Shown here piece after piece: positions 48,901 to 58,411 of a DNA stretch of 64,000 bases. This DNA comes from Cristatella mucedo (lineage: Eukaryota > Bryozoa > Phylactolaemata > Cristatellidae), in NCBI GenBank assembly GCA_009760855.2, contig WPIO01000056.1, forward strand, positions 1,556,501-1,620,500, read 5' to 3'. Both the position numbers and the translations under genes were made by a program. The notes under the pieces were generated by a model that saw only the letters and a list, made by a program, of their open reading frames with translations, did not search any database and was not told where the DNA came from. Position 1 is the first letter of the stretch. Each line of letters begins with the position of its first letter.

Positions 48901-51900
48901 TGTGGCCTGGAGTGTCTTCTAGTGTTCTTCACATAATTGCCCAAGCATTGTATTCGTATTTGTATGCTTTTTCATACTTGCCTAAGCATGACACCTTGCA
49001 TAAGACTGGGTCACTGCTTCTCTTGTTGCTAGTTGAGAGGTACCTTGACTATGATATGGTTCTCTTAAGGCCTTTTTCAAACTACTTCATCTGATTATTA
49101 AATCATTATTAAATTTTTTTTATACTCCTAAAGTCTCGGTATACAGTGGTGCATCGTCCATTAGGTTCCTATGTTAACGGTCGAGGTGGGTTGGTCACTT
49201 GAAAGACCTCAAATCTGCACGTTACCCGGGTAAACTGCTACAACCTAAAATGCGTACGTCAATCCCATTTAAACTTAGTTTTTTGACTAATGAAAACCAT
49301 TGAAACATAGGTAAATTTTACTTAATTCGCTATGACGCAAAATAGCTCGCAAAATACTGGTTTTCACGAGAGCATATTTGTTCGCCGTCTCAACGCAGTT
49401 CGCTTTGGCATCCATTAGCATATGCCAAGATTAGCAGTACCTTCACTTACTCATTTACCTACAGGCATTAGTAAGGATACCATTACATTCTTATTAAGAT
49501 CAAATATTTATTTTCATATAAATGTAATATCACTAGTTATTAGCACTGGTATAAATAAGATATTTCAAAAGCATAACTAACGTCAGCTATGAAGCCTTTG
49601 TACAGCTCAAACTCTTGCAGCGTGAAAAGTTAACTCATGATATAACGGGGAAAAGTGAATTCAAATACACCACCTGGCTGCAGAACATGCGAATTTCGCT
49701 AATGTATATTTTCTCAGGCGAAGAAAACGACATCGTTCTATTTTCAATCGTGAGAAGCAATAATGAGGATATACTGGGATTCACGAACGTCGCCAACCGG
49801 ATCTGCGTCGCTTTGTCGCGGGCTAGGCAGGGGTTTTATGCATTCGGCAACTTTAACATGCTCTCAAGGCGAAGTGAATTGTGGCGCAATATCGTGGCTG
49901 ATGTAAAGAAAAAAGGAGCCCTGGGAAAAAAACTGGAGCTGATTTGCCGAGATCACAAGAGGATAACGGCGGTGGCCAGTGCTGAGGACTTTAGAAATGT
50001 GCCTCGGGGTAAGATCTTGCTTGAGAAATGTTTTTGATTTGACTTTGCTACTTCAGTTGAATTTTATCTACACTTCCCAGTTAATTCGAAATTGTGACCC
50101 AGTAATACTACCTTGAGTATTCTCCGCTTTTGAATTAAATTAGGTCTCCTTATCAAAATTAGTATGCATGCAACTGATGTGGAAGGATCGTTGCGAGGTC
50201 CATTTCTCTCCCAGTGTCTCCCCTTTGCCGATATACTTTTGTTGACATAAGGGCGATGAAAATCTAACCTTTCGCCTATGCAGACAATGCAACTGTGTTT
50301 TGATTTTATTCCCCCTTCCCTTCCAGGACTTACGATTCTTGTCACATGCCCTGCAGCATACACCACTGACATTTGCAATTGGATGACAGGAAAACTGCTC
50401 AAATTGACTGAGGATAAGAGCATCTTAGTAGTTATGGGCAAACCTAGAATCACACTGAAAACGGGAAATCATGATCTTCAAAATGGGCTCCGAAAGCGTG
50501 TCTCTTATGCAGCCTCTGCGCGGAATCTGGGTGTCCAATTCCAAAATGAACTTTTACTGGATGAACACGTCAGTAGTTTCACGATCAAGCCTGCCTACTT
50601 TCAGCTACATAACATTTGTAAAATTTAGGCTTTCTTATGTTGGGATACTGCATACATTATTCCACGTATTTGTGACATCCAGTCTCGACTTCTGCTACTC
50701 ACTGCTTGCTGGTCTACCGGCCTGTACAATCAGGCACTAAAAGCTCTTGAAAAACTCTGCTGCTAAGCCTATCTGTAGTGAGCGTCGCAGTTAAAATAAA
50801 TAAATCCTAGCTGATTAAACAGCCTCTTTTTGCATAGTGACTGAAGAGCCTTTACGGCTATCACCACCGCTTGCAGTGACGATAAAGGATTGCCCACCGC
50901 AGGGATCGAACCCACGACCTCGTGACCAAGGTCGTGAAAGCAACCGCCTTACCTAGTGTGCCATCACGGCTCACCTGTTGCTACATCGCACAACTTCTCG
51001 CTGACGAGCGCTGGCTCCTTCTGAAGCGGCGTCTTGAATTCAAGGTTCTGTCACTCACAATTAGGTCTATTCATTCTTGGGCTCAAGCTTACCTATTAGA
51101 TCTACTCCCCCACTAGAGTAGACATCATGCTACTCTGTTTTCTGTCTTTTCTGTCCCATAATTGAGTTTGAATACTTTTAGCTACGTAACATTCAAACAA
51201 AATTAAATGTGTAGATAGGGACACCATAGATAAACTGGTCCGTGCAGTTGTGACTTTCGATGTAGAGTTCTATAGCTCACCGCTTCCGGATATTTCCTCC
51301 CATACGATGAGATGCATAATTCAGTATCGGTGCTTCACTTTCACGAAAGTCACAGCTGCTTAAATAAATGCCATTTCTCAGCCACCGGAATCGGCTCCCC
51401 ATTGCCTTTTTTCTATTCATTATTTTATAATTATTTAGCTTATCAACATTAAGTTTCTCACTCACTCGTAGGTCTCATAATTCTCTCGTTCTCGTCCAGC
51501 TATACAAATGGTCAGAGCAGTCTAAAATCCACCATCGGCTGCCAAGCTGATCACTAAGGGAAGGGATCAATATTAAAGTTTTTTTGATGTCATAGTATGG
51601 ATTGCGTGGCTACACATTTCTTAGTACATAGTTCTTAGAGTTCTCAGATTTTACTTCATACTTTTGTAGGAGGCTGCTCGCGGCCTTGTAAAAGGCTGCT
51701 CAAGTGCGGTCATCAGTGTCCCCTGGAGTGCCACGTCTCGGGCCACGATGAAGTCAGATGCGCTAGCACTGTCAAATGTCGCCGGGTACATAGGGATTGC
51801 GGACACGAGTGCACAATGCGGTAAGCTGGAACACTAGTGGTTCACATTGGTATCTTTTGAGTATTTAAATAATAATATTGTATCTTGACTGCTCAATAGC

Positions 51901-54900
51901 ATTTAATAACATAGTGTCAATAGCTATGAATAATCTGAAATTTCACATGCATACGATAACTTACGTGCTATTATTTTGACAAAGTGCTGGAAATTTGTGG
52001 AATGGTACAGCATTCCTGGAAAAAACACATCAAGGCCTCGCTAATCTTGAGTTCTTATGCTGCCATTTATTGTTGCTTCAAGATCAATGAAAGGCATTAA
52101 TAAAAAAAATACATGGTATGAGGATCGAGCAAATGCGAAAAGTGTAAAACTCTCTTTAATTTTGATTCTAAATAAGCCTAGTGAGCTAGTCAATAAATGT
52201 AAGTTGATGTTAGAATACGTAAACATTAGGCCCTTTGCAGCACTTATAGTGCTACTACGATAATACAGCTTTGATATAATAAAAATAAAAACTATAGTAA
52301 TAATATTAATACATTGTTATCGTACTCTGAGAGAAATAAATCCCTTTTAAGCAGTTAACCTCTACTACAAAGAAAGCATGTCAATATGGAATACAATTAT
52401 TTACAGTATTAATATGAATAGGTATACAAAAGAAGATTCCACACACTCCCAGAAAATACTGGTGGAAATAGGTGCGTTTCAGGCTTTTTTCAAACGTCTT
52501 AAAGTCAGAGGATGTCGGAAAGTTAGTATGGGGTGAGTTTCAGACTTTAGGAGCGTACGAATTGACGACATGTAATTTGGGAACATACGAACTAAAGGCA
52601 CGGCTTCCGAAAGGATCTGAGGTTGGCTCCAGCCATAGTTAATCAATTCGAGACCAAGGAAGGAGTGGTGCGATGTCTAGCCTGGTCAGGGAATAGCTTT
52701 AATATAAAGGCTGAAGCCAGAGAATTATAGGACCTATGAGTGAATTGTAAAAGTCGATGAGCTTCTAGAATGCGAGCCAGCGCAGGTCAGCTAAAAGTCG
52801 TATGATGTGGCAACTGCGACGCTCACGACAGACAAGCCTAGCTGCAGAGTTTTGCACCAATCTTAAGCACTTGATCGCACAGGACGGTACGCCTTCCAAC
52901 TGTGAGTAATTAAAGCAGGCACGCGATGATTAATGTGCATGGAGTAGTCTGTGCCCAGTATCCATTTCCAAGCAGGACCGAACTTTGACGCAGCTAGACT
53001 TGACCAGGGGCTCATGCGGTCGCACAATGAAAGGTCATTTTGGAACAGAACACCTAGATATCTTGGAGATTCTTATGTACATAGGCCGATCGATCCCATT
53101 TTGAGGTGCATTAATTACTATTGCTAAATAACACAGTTTTAATAAGGCTTTACTAATGTGTCTCGGTCTGTAAGTCCACAAAGCTATAAATACTGGGAGA
53201 GTGTGTTCGAAGGAGTTGTCTACAACCCACTCAAAGTCTAGGCGGCTTTGGTATGTTTGTGTTATCATCATTGAAGTAGAGAAGGTTTGTTGCCATCCGA
53301 GAGCGATGGGCAGCAATACATGCAGCACGAGAGCTGAGAGAGTTTCACATTCTGGAAGGCTGACACGGATCCAAGTGCATAGGTACAGCTGTGTGTAGTG
53401 TGCATGGAAATAAAAGCCTACATGCCAAATGTGTTGGTAAGAGGGTGAGTATACATATTGAAAGGATGCTGAACAATCGCTGTACCCTGGGGTATCCCCC
53501 ACTTCAGGCACAGAGCGCTGGGGGTATCCCCCACTTCAGAGAGGCTCCTCAGATTGCCAGAGTTGCAAGAGTTGCCAGAGCTCAGAGTTGCCCTTAGATA
53601 TCTTCAATGCCCGGGAGTCTCCCACTAATATAGGTCTTACCCCACTGCAGTGCAGTGCCAACGATGCCGAGACGATATGAAAAGTGTTAGAGAAAGACTT
53701 GTGCTGCCTAAAAATCAAGCGAAGCAAGCAGAAGGTCTCCACCTAAATCTGGATTCCTGAGAAGGTCGTTATACACCCAAAGTAATGCTGAATCCCTGGA
53801 GCGATAATTTTCAAAACGCGACTGTAAAGTACTTGCTTGGTTTAAAGTTTTGCAGTACGATTTTAGCTGCTCTTACTCATTCCACTATGCAAAATATATT
53901 ACTTTGGATAACTTTTTAATTTGCATATGTAGCTTTAACATTCAGGTTCATATATAAAACTGAACATTGCATTGAAAACTGAGTTATTAAACAGTAATGA
54001 GCAAGAATTTTACGTTCATTATTAATAATGCATAAACGTTGTGTAGCAACTACACTTGAAAATGGACATTGAGACTTAATTGTTTTATAAATTGTCTAAA
54101 ATATTTGGAAAATTACTTTCCTTTGCAGTATCTTCATCGTATTGAGTTTTTGCTGATTTTCAGCAATATTTCCATGGTCCTAGATAGTTCTCTCCTAGTA
54201 ATGGATGGTACCGACGAGCGGTACTTAATATGATTTAAGTCTTGAACTCCTTTGAAGAAGTTGTTAAAAGCTATACACCCCTCCCTAAAAAGTACTTAAG
54301 CTCCTACACAATTTTCCTGCAAAGAATATACTGTATTTGAATTAATTGTGAATGTCTTCTATAGTTTACCACATGGGAAGTATGAATCTAGCACAGAATT
54401 TAATAGAAAACCTGTATTTTATAACCTGTTTCATGCAAAAATGTATATTCCTTTATAAAAACCGAAGGCAACCATCTTAAATTTATGCTAACCTATTTTA
54501 TTTCAAATTTAAAAATCAATGTCAATGGGAAGGTTTTTCATGTTTATCCTAAATAGAAAAATGAAACATGAAGTGCTTTTTGATAGGTTATTAGTCATGC
54601 TATCTTTAACATCTACTCGATTTTGACTTTTCAATATTACCAAAGCAAGTGCAGCAAATTTTGCTTCATCATTTTACATCATAGTTCATCATAGTCGCAA
54701 ACAGAATCCGAGAACCCTAAGCTCGCTGTACAAGGGGGCAGGTTTGTTTAAAATAATTTCATAACATATTTCATGGGGTGAGTTACGGCGACTTTGGTGA
54801 AGTCTAAATTACTAATGCAATATGTTTCTGCAAGTTAAGTATGACGATTTCATGTTGCAACTTATTGGTAACGTTATCGGAACAGATCTCTGAAAGAGTT

Positions 54901-55714
54901 CTCCATAGTATGAAAATGTCGGAATAATTTTGCATGCGGATAAATAGAAAGGGCTTTCTCACCCTAGATTTTAGCATGCAGGAATCTTTCCTCTGATATA
55001 AGACATTTTAGCACAACTTTCTACTTCAACCTTATCGTACACATAGATATTTTTACCCGAAAAACATTTCATCTTTTAGCAGTATTCTTGATGCATAATA
55101 GCTATCCATAATAGTTACTCCAACCTCTTCACATCTCAATATTCGCCTCATTCACAAGGCCTAAAATATGTACCAACTATCATTATCCATGATTTATTTC
55201 ATCACCGTTGATTGGTTCAGAGAATGAGCATTCTTTTTTCTCAAAAATGGAAACTTCATTTGAAGTTAAATCAAGCGCATACAGACATATCCTCAAATTA
55301 ACGCACTGTTCTGTGAATTTGAGCTTCGTTATCCCTTTTCCTGTCAGAATCCACTTAGAAAGGATGGTTCATACTCTTGGTTATGATTCATTAACGAATA
55401 CATATCAGTTGATACTTCTTGTTTTAGAATTGCTCGCGCAGTCTTTGACGACAAAACATGTCAAAACGAAAAATAGGTCTCACGAGGACCTTATTTCTTC
55501 TTTACCAAAGCGACAACCGGACGTAATAAATACATCCTAGCTGATTAAACAGCCTCTTTTTGTATAGCGACAGAAAAACCTTTACGGCTATCATCACCGC
55601 TTGCAGTGGCGATAAAGGATCGCCCACCACAGGATTCAAACCCACGACCTCGGGGCCGAGGTCATGAAAACCAACCGCCTTATCTAGGGAGCCATTACGG
55701 CTCACCAATGATGT

Positions 55715-55756
<42 letters not shown>

Positions 55757-58071
55757 CTCTCTCTCTCTCACACACACACACGGGACAAAGATTTTCTTCC
55801 ATTTTATTTTAAGGCAAGGTGTAATTCTCTAAAATTGTCAAGTAACTGCCATATATGCCCATATTTTAAGCTAATTTTTTCAAGATCAAAGTCGAAAGGC
55901 TGCTTCTGGTTTTAAATTTCAGCAAAATCTTTCAGCAAAAGAGACACGTGCTCAAACCTCTGGAACTTGAAGACTAGCCTTACAGCCATATTCATAGTCT
56001 GCTGCAGTGGCTTACAAGATTTCTTTGGTAGGCCAGCCAAAAGGGAATTCCAATAATCAAGCCGAGACAGAACTAAGGAGCTAGTTAAATTTTTTACAAG
56101 CCACTGTGGAAGACAGCTCCTAATCTTGGATAGGGATCGGACGTGATGGTTAGCTTTAGAAGCAGTCTTCGGAATGAAGCTTTTTAAAATTTAGGCAGCT
56201 ATCGAAAACGACACTTAAGTTTCGTTTATTTAGTTTAATTTAGTTGCAGCATGCTCAATAAACAACAAGAATAACATGGTTAGGGATGATATGTACAGAA
56301 TAAGCTCGCATAAGCACATGAAGGACAAATTACAGGGACCCGTTAAATGCTGTGATAAACATATGCAATAAGGCACACACCATCCTCCATAGCCAATCAA
56401 GCAGTGCATGTCTCGTCAGGGCCTCGGACTGAAGGGGAAGGTGTTCCTTAATCATTCTCTGTACTAATATGTACGAATTCTGAAGATGACTTTTTTAATT
56501 GGATTCGGGCAAGCACGTGCAACTTTTTACTGAGCTGCATTTTTGTCTTCGTCACTTCAAGGCTCTATAATTGTCGAGTTTGGCTATTTGTCAGTATCTA
56601 TCTTCCGCCAGATGCTGCGATCCTTGTCCAGAACTTTGCACAAAGCGAATCAAGAAAGAGTGCGGGATGTGTGGATACGGAAACGTTATGGAATGCCACG
56701 AAGTAATCGATGCTTTCTGCACTAAATGTGGTAATTGGTAAGTTATTTCCCTTAACGTTATGATTTTGTTTTCACGCAAGCACGAGTACACTGTCTTGTC
56801 CTGCTGCCATAGTTGTTGTAAATTGACGCCGGCCAATTTCACATTAATGATCACCCATATATGAAAGCAGTGTTTCTGTGTGGGTTAAAGAAGGTGGGTA
56901 GCAAACGGAAGTAGGTTTCCCATCTCACTCGAGCAGGAGTGAGGCGTGCATCTGTATCAAATCATGGCCTGTCAAAATAATAGCTAATCGTACGACGCTT
57001 ATAAAAATGTGAACTTGACCAGTCGCTTCCATCTAATTTATAGCAAGATTCGAACAAAGTAGGAAAAAACGTCTACAGTGCCGCTATTTACTTAGCCCAG
57101 AAGGCCACTCACGTCGAGGTACTGCTGCAGCATGCGGCACCCACTCTTGAAATACTCACAGCGAGTCACCATATTATTAATGTGACTAGCGCCATTGGCA
57201 ATCACCGAGAAAGTGTTAACGCTGAGGATTTCCAGTGGCGCATGCTTGAGACACCCGCTGGTGCGGCCAGCAAATACTTTTCAGTAACAGACAATAACCC
57301 GAGGAGGAGGCCGTGAATTTGAGCGAGAGAAAAAATCGACTGTTTACCGGCAGTTACCCTGGCAGCGACCCCATAACGACAACGACCACGGGTTTCCCGT
57401 TCAGTTGATTCCGCTCAATTGAGCCTCGAATTCAGACTTCTCGTCATTCGAAGCGCAATTTCACACACAGCTTCGAGGCCTCGCTTTTAAATTTCGTTCT
57501 CGCTTTGAGCGCTCGAGACTCTCGAGCGAATCATTTCGCCAACGAGTTTGTCTGCAAAACACAGCACTAGATCACGTGGCCTGCCGCCATCCCGTCCATC
57601 ACCGATAGCATGGAAAAAATACCTATGGTTATAAACCTGGAGGTCATTTTCACAAGTGCTGTTGAAGTGGGCCGACCTTTCGTCTGCATTTTTTGGAGTC
57701 CTGCCTGGCAAACCCTTGTTGGTGGTACGGCGGACCAGTGATACAGTGACACACCCAGCGCTCCCGCCAGGTTACCGAAATTCCGTTAGAATAATTCTCG
57801 CTTAATCGATGACCTTTCCAGATACTTCTGTCAATATTTGCCGCCTTGATGAGTTGTGGGGTATTTTTGAAGAGTGATAATGAGACTGACGATTTATTTA
57901 ACTCAGCTTACATTTTACTCAGAATTGTAGATGCTGTATAGAACTAAGTATTCAAACCAAATCTTTTTTTCATTCAGCCTTGACCTCGATGACTTAAGCA
58001 GTGAAAATTCCGTAAATTCGGCGGACTCGGATTGTGATTCATACGGCTACGATCTGGCTAGCGACGATTAG
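27832..58071 (+). CDS. ZNFX1-like superfamily 1 RNA helicase with NFX1-type zinc finger, 18 exons
   Basis: UPF1-like ATP-dependent RNA helicase. ZNFX1 homologues act in small-RNA inheritance (nematodes) and antiviral RNA sensing (vertebrates). Exons: 27832-27997, 32455-32662, 34422-34570, 37795-37972, 40163-40389, 41239-41363, 41462-41564, 42076-42393, 42577-42654, 45457-45624, 45749-46022, 46793-46983, 47149-47370, 48208-48456, 49718-50008, 51670-51820, 56612-56737, 57978-58071; 3318 nt, about 1105 residues, every junction in phase. Order: ZNFX1 N-terminal block (DFRTLSIFP at residues 25-33, then [16 protein letters not shown] and [15 protein letters not shown]); Walker A GPPGTGKT 310-317; [10 protein letters not shown] 366-375; VVEEAAE 702-708 (Walker B); GDHKQLRP 729-736; QRRMRPE 770-776; DGYQGEE 882-888; ALSRAR 917-922; Cys/His-rich region 984-1075; acidic tail. 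Human ZNFX1 is about 1900 residues, so this is a short form with few fingers. The start codon is uncertain because upstream exons may exist. Confidence 0.88.
27998..28660. other. CpG-rich first intron segment of the ZNFX1-like gene
   Basis: GC-rich with many CpG, following the first recognised exon. It could be part of a promoter or CpG island if the gene starts at 27832, but I see no TATA box or start element in the right place. Confidence 0.35.
28661..28775. repeat. AT-only simple repeat (ATAATA/ATATAT)
   Basis: About 115 bp of (AAT)n and (AT)n. ATAATAATAATGAGAT occurs twice, 46 bases apart, pointing to a local duplication. Confidence 0.85.
29390..29664 (+). mobile_element. LINE family A copy, left part, split by another LINE
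   Basis: Matches the RT region from CTCCACAGAGTCAGCATTGC-like text through GGTTTAAGTTCCATCTGCGTG to CATTTGACGAACCCTT (consensus CATCTGAAGTACCTCT). It continues at 30303. Confidence 0.7.
29665..30302 (-). mobile_element. LINE family A, 3' third, inserted inside another family A copy
   Basis: Starts with (AAT)n, the stem-loop and 3' UTR, and runs to the post-RT region ([16 protein letters not shown]). It ends just where the interrupted plus-strand copy resumes. Confidence 0.8.
30303..30800 (+). mobile_element. LINE family A copy, right part, degraded
   Basis: Resumes with AAATATGGGAATACCC (consensus AAATATGGAGTACCTC), then YADD-region text (AGGCTTTCACT...GATGAAACTTAGCTCTACC) and, after an internal loss, ATACCTCGTACGAACCTTGAATCC...CCTTTAGTTCGTAGGCTCCC. 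Confidence 0.65.
30801..31372 (+). mobile_element. LINE family B fragment inserted in a family A 3' end
   Basis: Carries the family B post-RT region (GAACTGTTGCACCAGTTTCAG, ACAACTACTCTACGACTG, CCTGAGCTGCTACTTTCATG, TTGCGTGAGACGAAGTCTG) up to its 3' end. Family A text lies on both sides. Confidence 0.7.
31385..31615 (+). mobile_element. LINE family A 3' UTR and tail
   Basis: ACATGCTGCCACTAACCATATTTTCATG, then GCAGCAAATTTAAA, the stem-loop sequence and a degraded ATTATT tail. It is probably the continuation of the copy at 30303-30800. Confidence 0.75.
31655..31960 (+). mobile_element. LINE family A, old degraded RT fragment
   Basis: Translation with frame breaks gives [18 protein letters not shown] and NQHWLPIQ, matching [20 protein letters not shown] and DLHWLPVKQ in the intact copies. 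Confidence 0.6.
33300..33735 (-). mobile_element. LINE family B, 3' end
   Basis: Close match to 13618-14046: CACTCACAGCCTAAGCGGCTTTC, TCGTAAGAATTGTGGA-like text and GGAATGGAACAGCTAATTTAT on the minus strand. It lies in intron 2 of the ZNFX1-like gene. Confidence 0.8.
34135..34255 (-). mobile_element. LINE RT fragment
   Basis: Resembles 25420-25510 (ATGATGTTAGTYATGCAKGGCAGCAGCA), the region just before the fingers of family A RT. Short and old. Confidence 0.5.
35300..35545 (-). mobile_element. LINE family A, degraded post-RT fragment
   Basis: Shares GCAGAGTTCTGCACCGACTAC and surrounding text with the region reading VQNSAAKLVCRERR in intact copies. It lies in intron 3 of the ZNFX1-like gene. 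Confidence 0.55.
35688..35940 (-). mobile_element. LINE family A, 3' end
   Basis: (AAT)n tail, stem-loop text (CACCCTCAGATAACTCAATCTC), GCAGCAAAGG and the 3' UTR on the minus strand, 5'-truncated. Confidence 0.8.
36305..36365. repeat. (GT)n microsatellite, imperfect
   Basis: TG dinucleotides interrupted by CCCCCGCGCG and TTTG. It sits just before a LINE fragment. Confidence 0.85.
36485..37530 (+). mobile_element. LINE family A, 3' half with tail
   Basis: Nearly identical to 20980-22029. The post-RT frame 36612-37250 is open but follows an in-frame TAG (GATCTAGAG at about 36602) where intact copies have a sense codon; a second TAA replaces a Lys codon at the end. 3' UTR, stem-loop and (ATT)n are present. 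It is young by divergence and lies in intron 3 of the ZNFX1-like gene. Confidence 0.9.
38080..38620 (-). mobile_element. LINE family A, 3' third, degraded
   Basis: Minus strand: 3' UTR (GCAAAGGAAGCATGACC, GTGGCAGCATGCGCAG) and post-RT region ([24 protein letters not shown]). It begins 108 bases after exon 4 of the ZNFX1-like gene ends. Confidence 0.75.
38874..39180 (-). mobile_element. Possible LINE ORF2 N-terminal remnant
   Basis: The minus-strand frame contains [22 protein letters not shown] and RGKSTCVRF. This is the kind of text that precedes the endonuclease domain in CR1/L2-type LINEs. No endonuclease motif follows, so the call is tentative. Confidence 0.35.
39185..39440 (+). mobile_element. 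LINE family B, 3' end
   Basis: CCTGAGCTGCTTCTTCG, CTCAACTGCTCTCCTGACTC, TTGCGTGAGACAAAGTCTG and GCTATACAAAGCTCTCCTGCG match the complement of 13618-13850. Confidence 0.75.
40163..42654 (+). other. Exons 5-9: helicase motifs Q, I and Ia
   Basis: Exon 5 ends in LDESQ and ELAIIQ. Its last base joins exon 6 to form GPPGTGKT, so the Walker A glycine codon is split by an 849-nt intron. Exon 7 carries motif Ia. Exon 8 opens with VIRIGSRS, the counterpart of the VRVGGRS block of ZNFX1 proteins. Exons 8-9 and exons 10-11 further on encode the long insertion (about residues 395-665) that separates motif Ia from motif II in this family. Confidence 0.85.
41965..42020. repeat. (TA)n(GA)n simple repeat
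   Basis: An ATATATATATAT run leads into AGAGAGAGAG, 56 bases before exon 8 of the ZNFX1-like gene. Confidence 0.85.
42655..45456. other. Intron 9 of the ZNFX1-like gene with degraded LINE A pieces
   Basis: The segment 43300-43520 (CTCTAGGACCATGCCTTCAGTTC, CTCTGACTTG) and the segment 44655-45180 (TCTTTTCGCCGATCTGCACTGG, GACCTTGCATTC, tail-like text near 45140) are old plus-strand family A remnants. I see no exon between exons 9 and 10, and the phases fit without one. Confidence 0.55.
46085..46215 (-). repeat. tRNA-derived SINE, copy 3
   Basis: Complement of the family: AGCCATAATGGTTTCATCACC, ATAAAGGATTGCC, box B complement GGATTTGAACCC, then TGCCTTACCTCCTGG. It lies in intron 11 of the ZNFX1-like gene. 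Confidence 0.7.
47371..48207. other. Intron 13 of the ZNFX1-like gene
   Basis: A 90-codon ORF at 47813-48085 (+) shows no domain and is not needed to join exons 13 and 14, which are in phase. No repeat was assigned. Confidence 0.5.
48457..49717. other. Intron 14 of the ZNFX1-like gene
   Basis: Nothing recognised. It is AT-rich and its ORFs are under 80 codons. Confidence 0.5.
50277..51120 (+). mobile_element. LINE family A copy split by a SINE
   Basis: The left part, 50277-50795, carries RT and post-RT text ([21 protein letters not shown]-like, CSERRS). The right part, 50978-51120, resumes with [27 protein letters not shown], the next conserved block. Frames are broken. A further remnant lies at 51175-51260. 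Confidence 0.8.
50796..50977 (-). repeat. tRNA-derived SINE, copy 4, inserted in a LINE
   Basis: AAATAAATCCTAGCTGATTAAACAG, CGGCTATCACCACCGCTTGCAGTG, box B complement GGATCGAACCC and GCCTTACCTAGTGTGCCATCACGG. It falls within a conserved LINE codon block (CGCAGTT|...|TGTTGC). Confidence 0.8.
52335..53880 (-). mobile_element. LINE family A, long degraded copy
   Basis: The minus strand reads 3' UTR remnants at 52335-52440, the post-RT region at 52460-52990, and an RT region with [12 protein letters not shown] (degraded YADD block) in 53035-53511. Beyond lies RT fingers text to about 53880. CCCACTTCAG...GGGGTATCCC occurs twice near 53480-53540, a small local duplication. It lies in intron 16 of the ZNFX1-like gene. 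Confidence 0.7.
53881..55520. other. AT-rich intron segment, nothing recognised
   Basis: About 1.6 kb without coding signal. The 110-codon ORF at 55208-55540 shows no domain. Confidence 0.45.
55521..55707 (-). repeat. tRNA-derived SINE, copy 5
   Basis: Nearly the same as the copy at 50796: AATAAATACATCCTAGCTGATTAAACAG, GGCTATCATCACCGCTTGCAGTGG, box B complement GGATTCAAACCC and AGCCATTACGGCTCACC. Confidence 0.8.
55718..55783. repeat. (CA)n(CT)n(CA)n microsatellite
   Basis: CA run, then TCTCTCTCTCTCTC, then CA run, next to the SINE. Confidence 0.9.
55945..56220 (-). mobile_element. LINE family B fragment
   Basis: Matches 14130-14400: ACGTGCTCAAACCTCTGG, GCCATATTCATAG, TTTCTTTGGTAGGCCAGCCAAAA, GATAGGGATCGGACGTGATGG. 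Confidence 0.75.
56238..56370 (-). mobile_element. LINE family A 3' UTR fragment
   Basis: TGCTCAATAAACAACAAGAATAACATGGTTAGGGATGA-like text and GACCCGTTAAATGCTGTG match the minus-strand 3' UTR of family A. Confidence 0.7.
56738..57977. other. Intron 17 of the ZNFX1-like gene
   Basis: The minus-strand ORF at 57487-57711 (74 codons) and overlapping frames show no domain. No repeat was assigned. Confidence 0.45.
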
Positions 58072-58405
58072 GATTGTCACGGCGATATCAATGGAAAATA
58101 CTAGCCAGCCTACTAATGAGTATACAAAATTTCGGATGTGCAGGAAATACGGGTGCTGCACAATTGGTATAGTTATCGTCGTGGTGGTAAAGCCTGGTGT
58201 GTGCACATTACATTCGCTAAGTACAAAGATATCTCACCAATATCTGTAACAAATTACTGCTCTTGTCTGTGTGATTAATATATGAAACAAATCTATTGCG
58301 TTTCTTGAAATTTAAATTATATTGTGCCTGCCAAAATTGGTGGTTGTATTGTCCTTATTATAACATCGCAAGATTCTGGGAGTTAAGAGTGTCAAACTTT
58401 ATATG

Positions 58406-58411
58406 AATAAA
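58406..58411 (+). terminator. Polyadenylation signal of the ZNFX1-like gene
   Basis: AATAAA lies 335 bases after the stop codon and is the first canonical hexamer in the presumed 3' UTR. Confidence 0.5.

Larger units (their letters stand above)
46793..50008 (+). other. Exons 12-15: helicase motifs II to VI
   Basis: Exon 12 holds [10 protein letters not shown] and [12 protein letters not shown] (motif II). Exon 13 holds GDHKQLRP (III) and QRRMRPE (IV). Exon 14 holds [10 protein letters not shown] and DGYQ (V), completed by exon 15, which holds [16 protein letters not shown] (VI). These are the UPF1/ZNFX1 forms of the motifs, with VEEAAE in place of the usual DEAA. No motif residue is missing. 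Confidence 0.87.
51670..58071 (+). other. Exons 16-18: NFX1-type zinc finger, Cys-rich block and acidic C-terminus
   Basis: Exon 16 encodes [20 protein letters not shown] followed by a second partial set of Cys/His, the classic NFX1 finger. Exon 17 encodes [17 protein letters not shown] and FCTKCGNC; only the acceptor at 56610-56611 and the GTAAGT donor at 56738 keep this frame. Exon 18 adds a short tail rich in Asp and Ser, ending at TAG 58069-58071. Intron 16 is about 4.8 kb and full of LINE remnants. Human ZNFX1 has more fingers. Confidence 0.8.
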
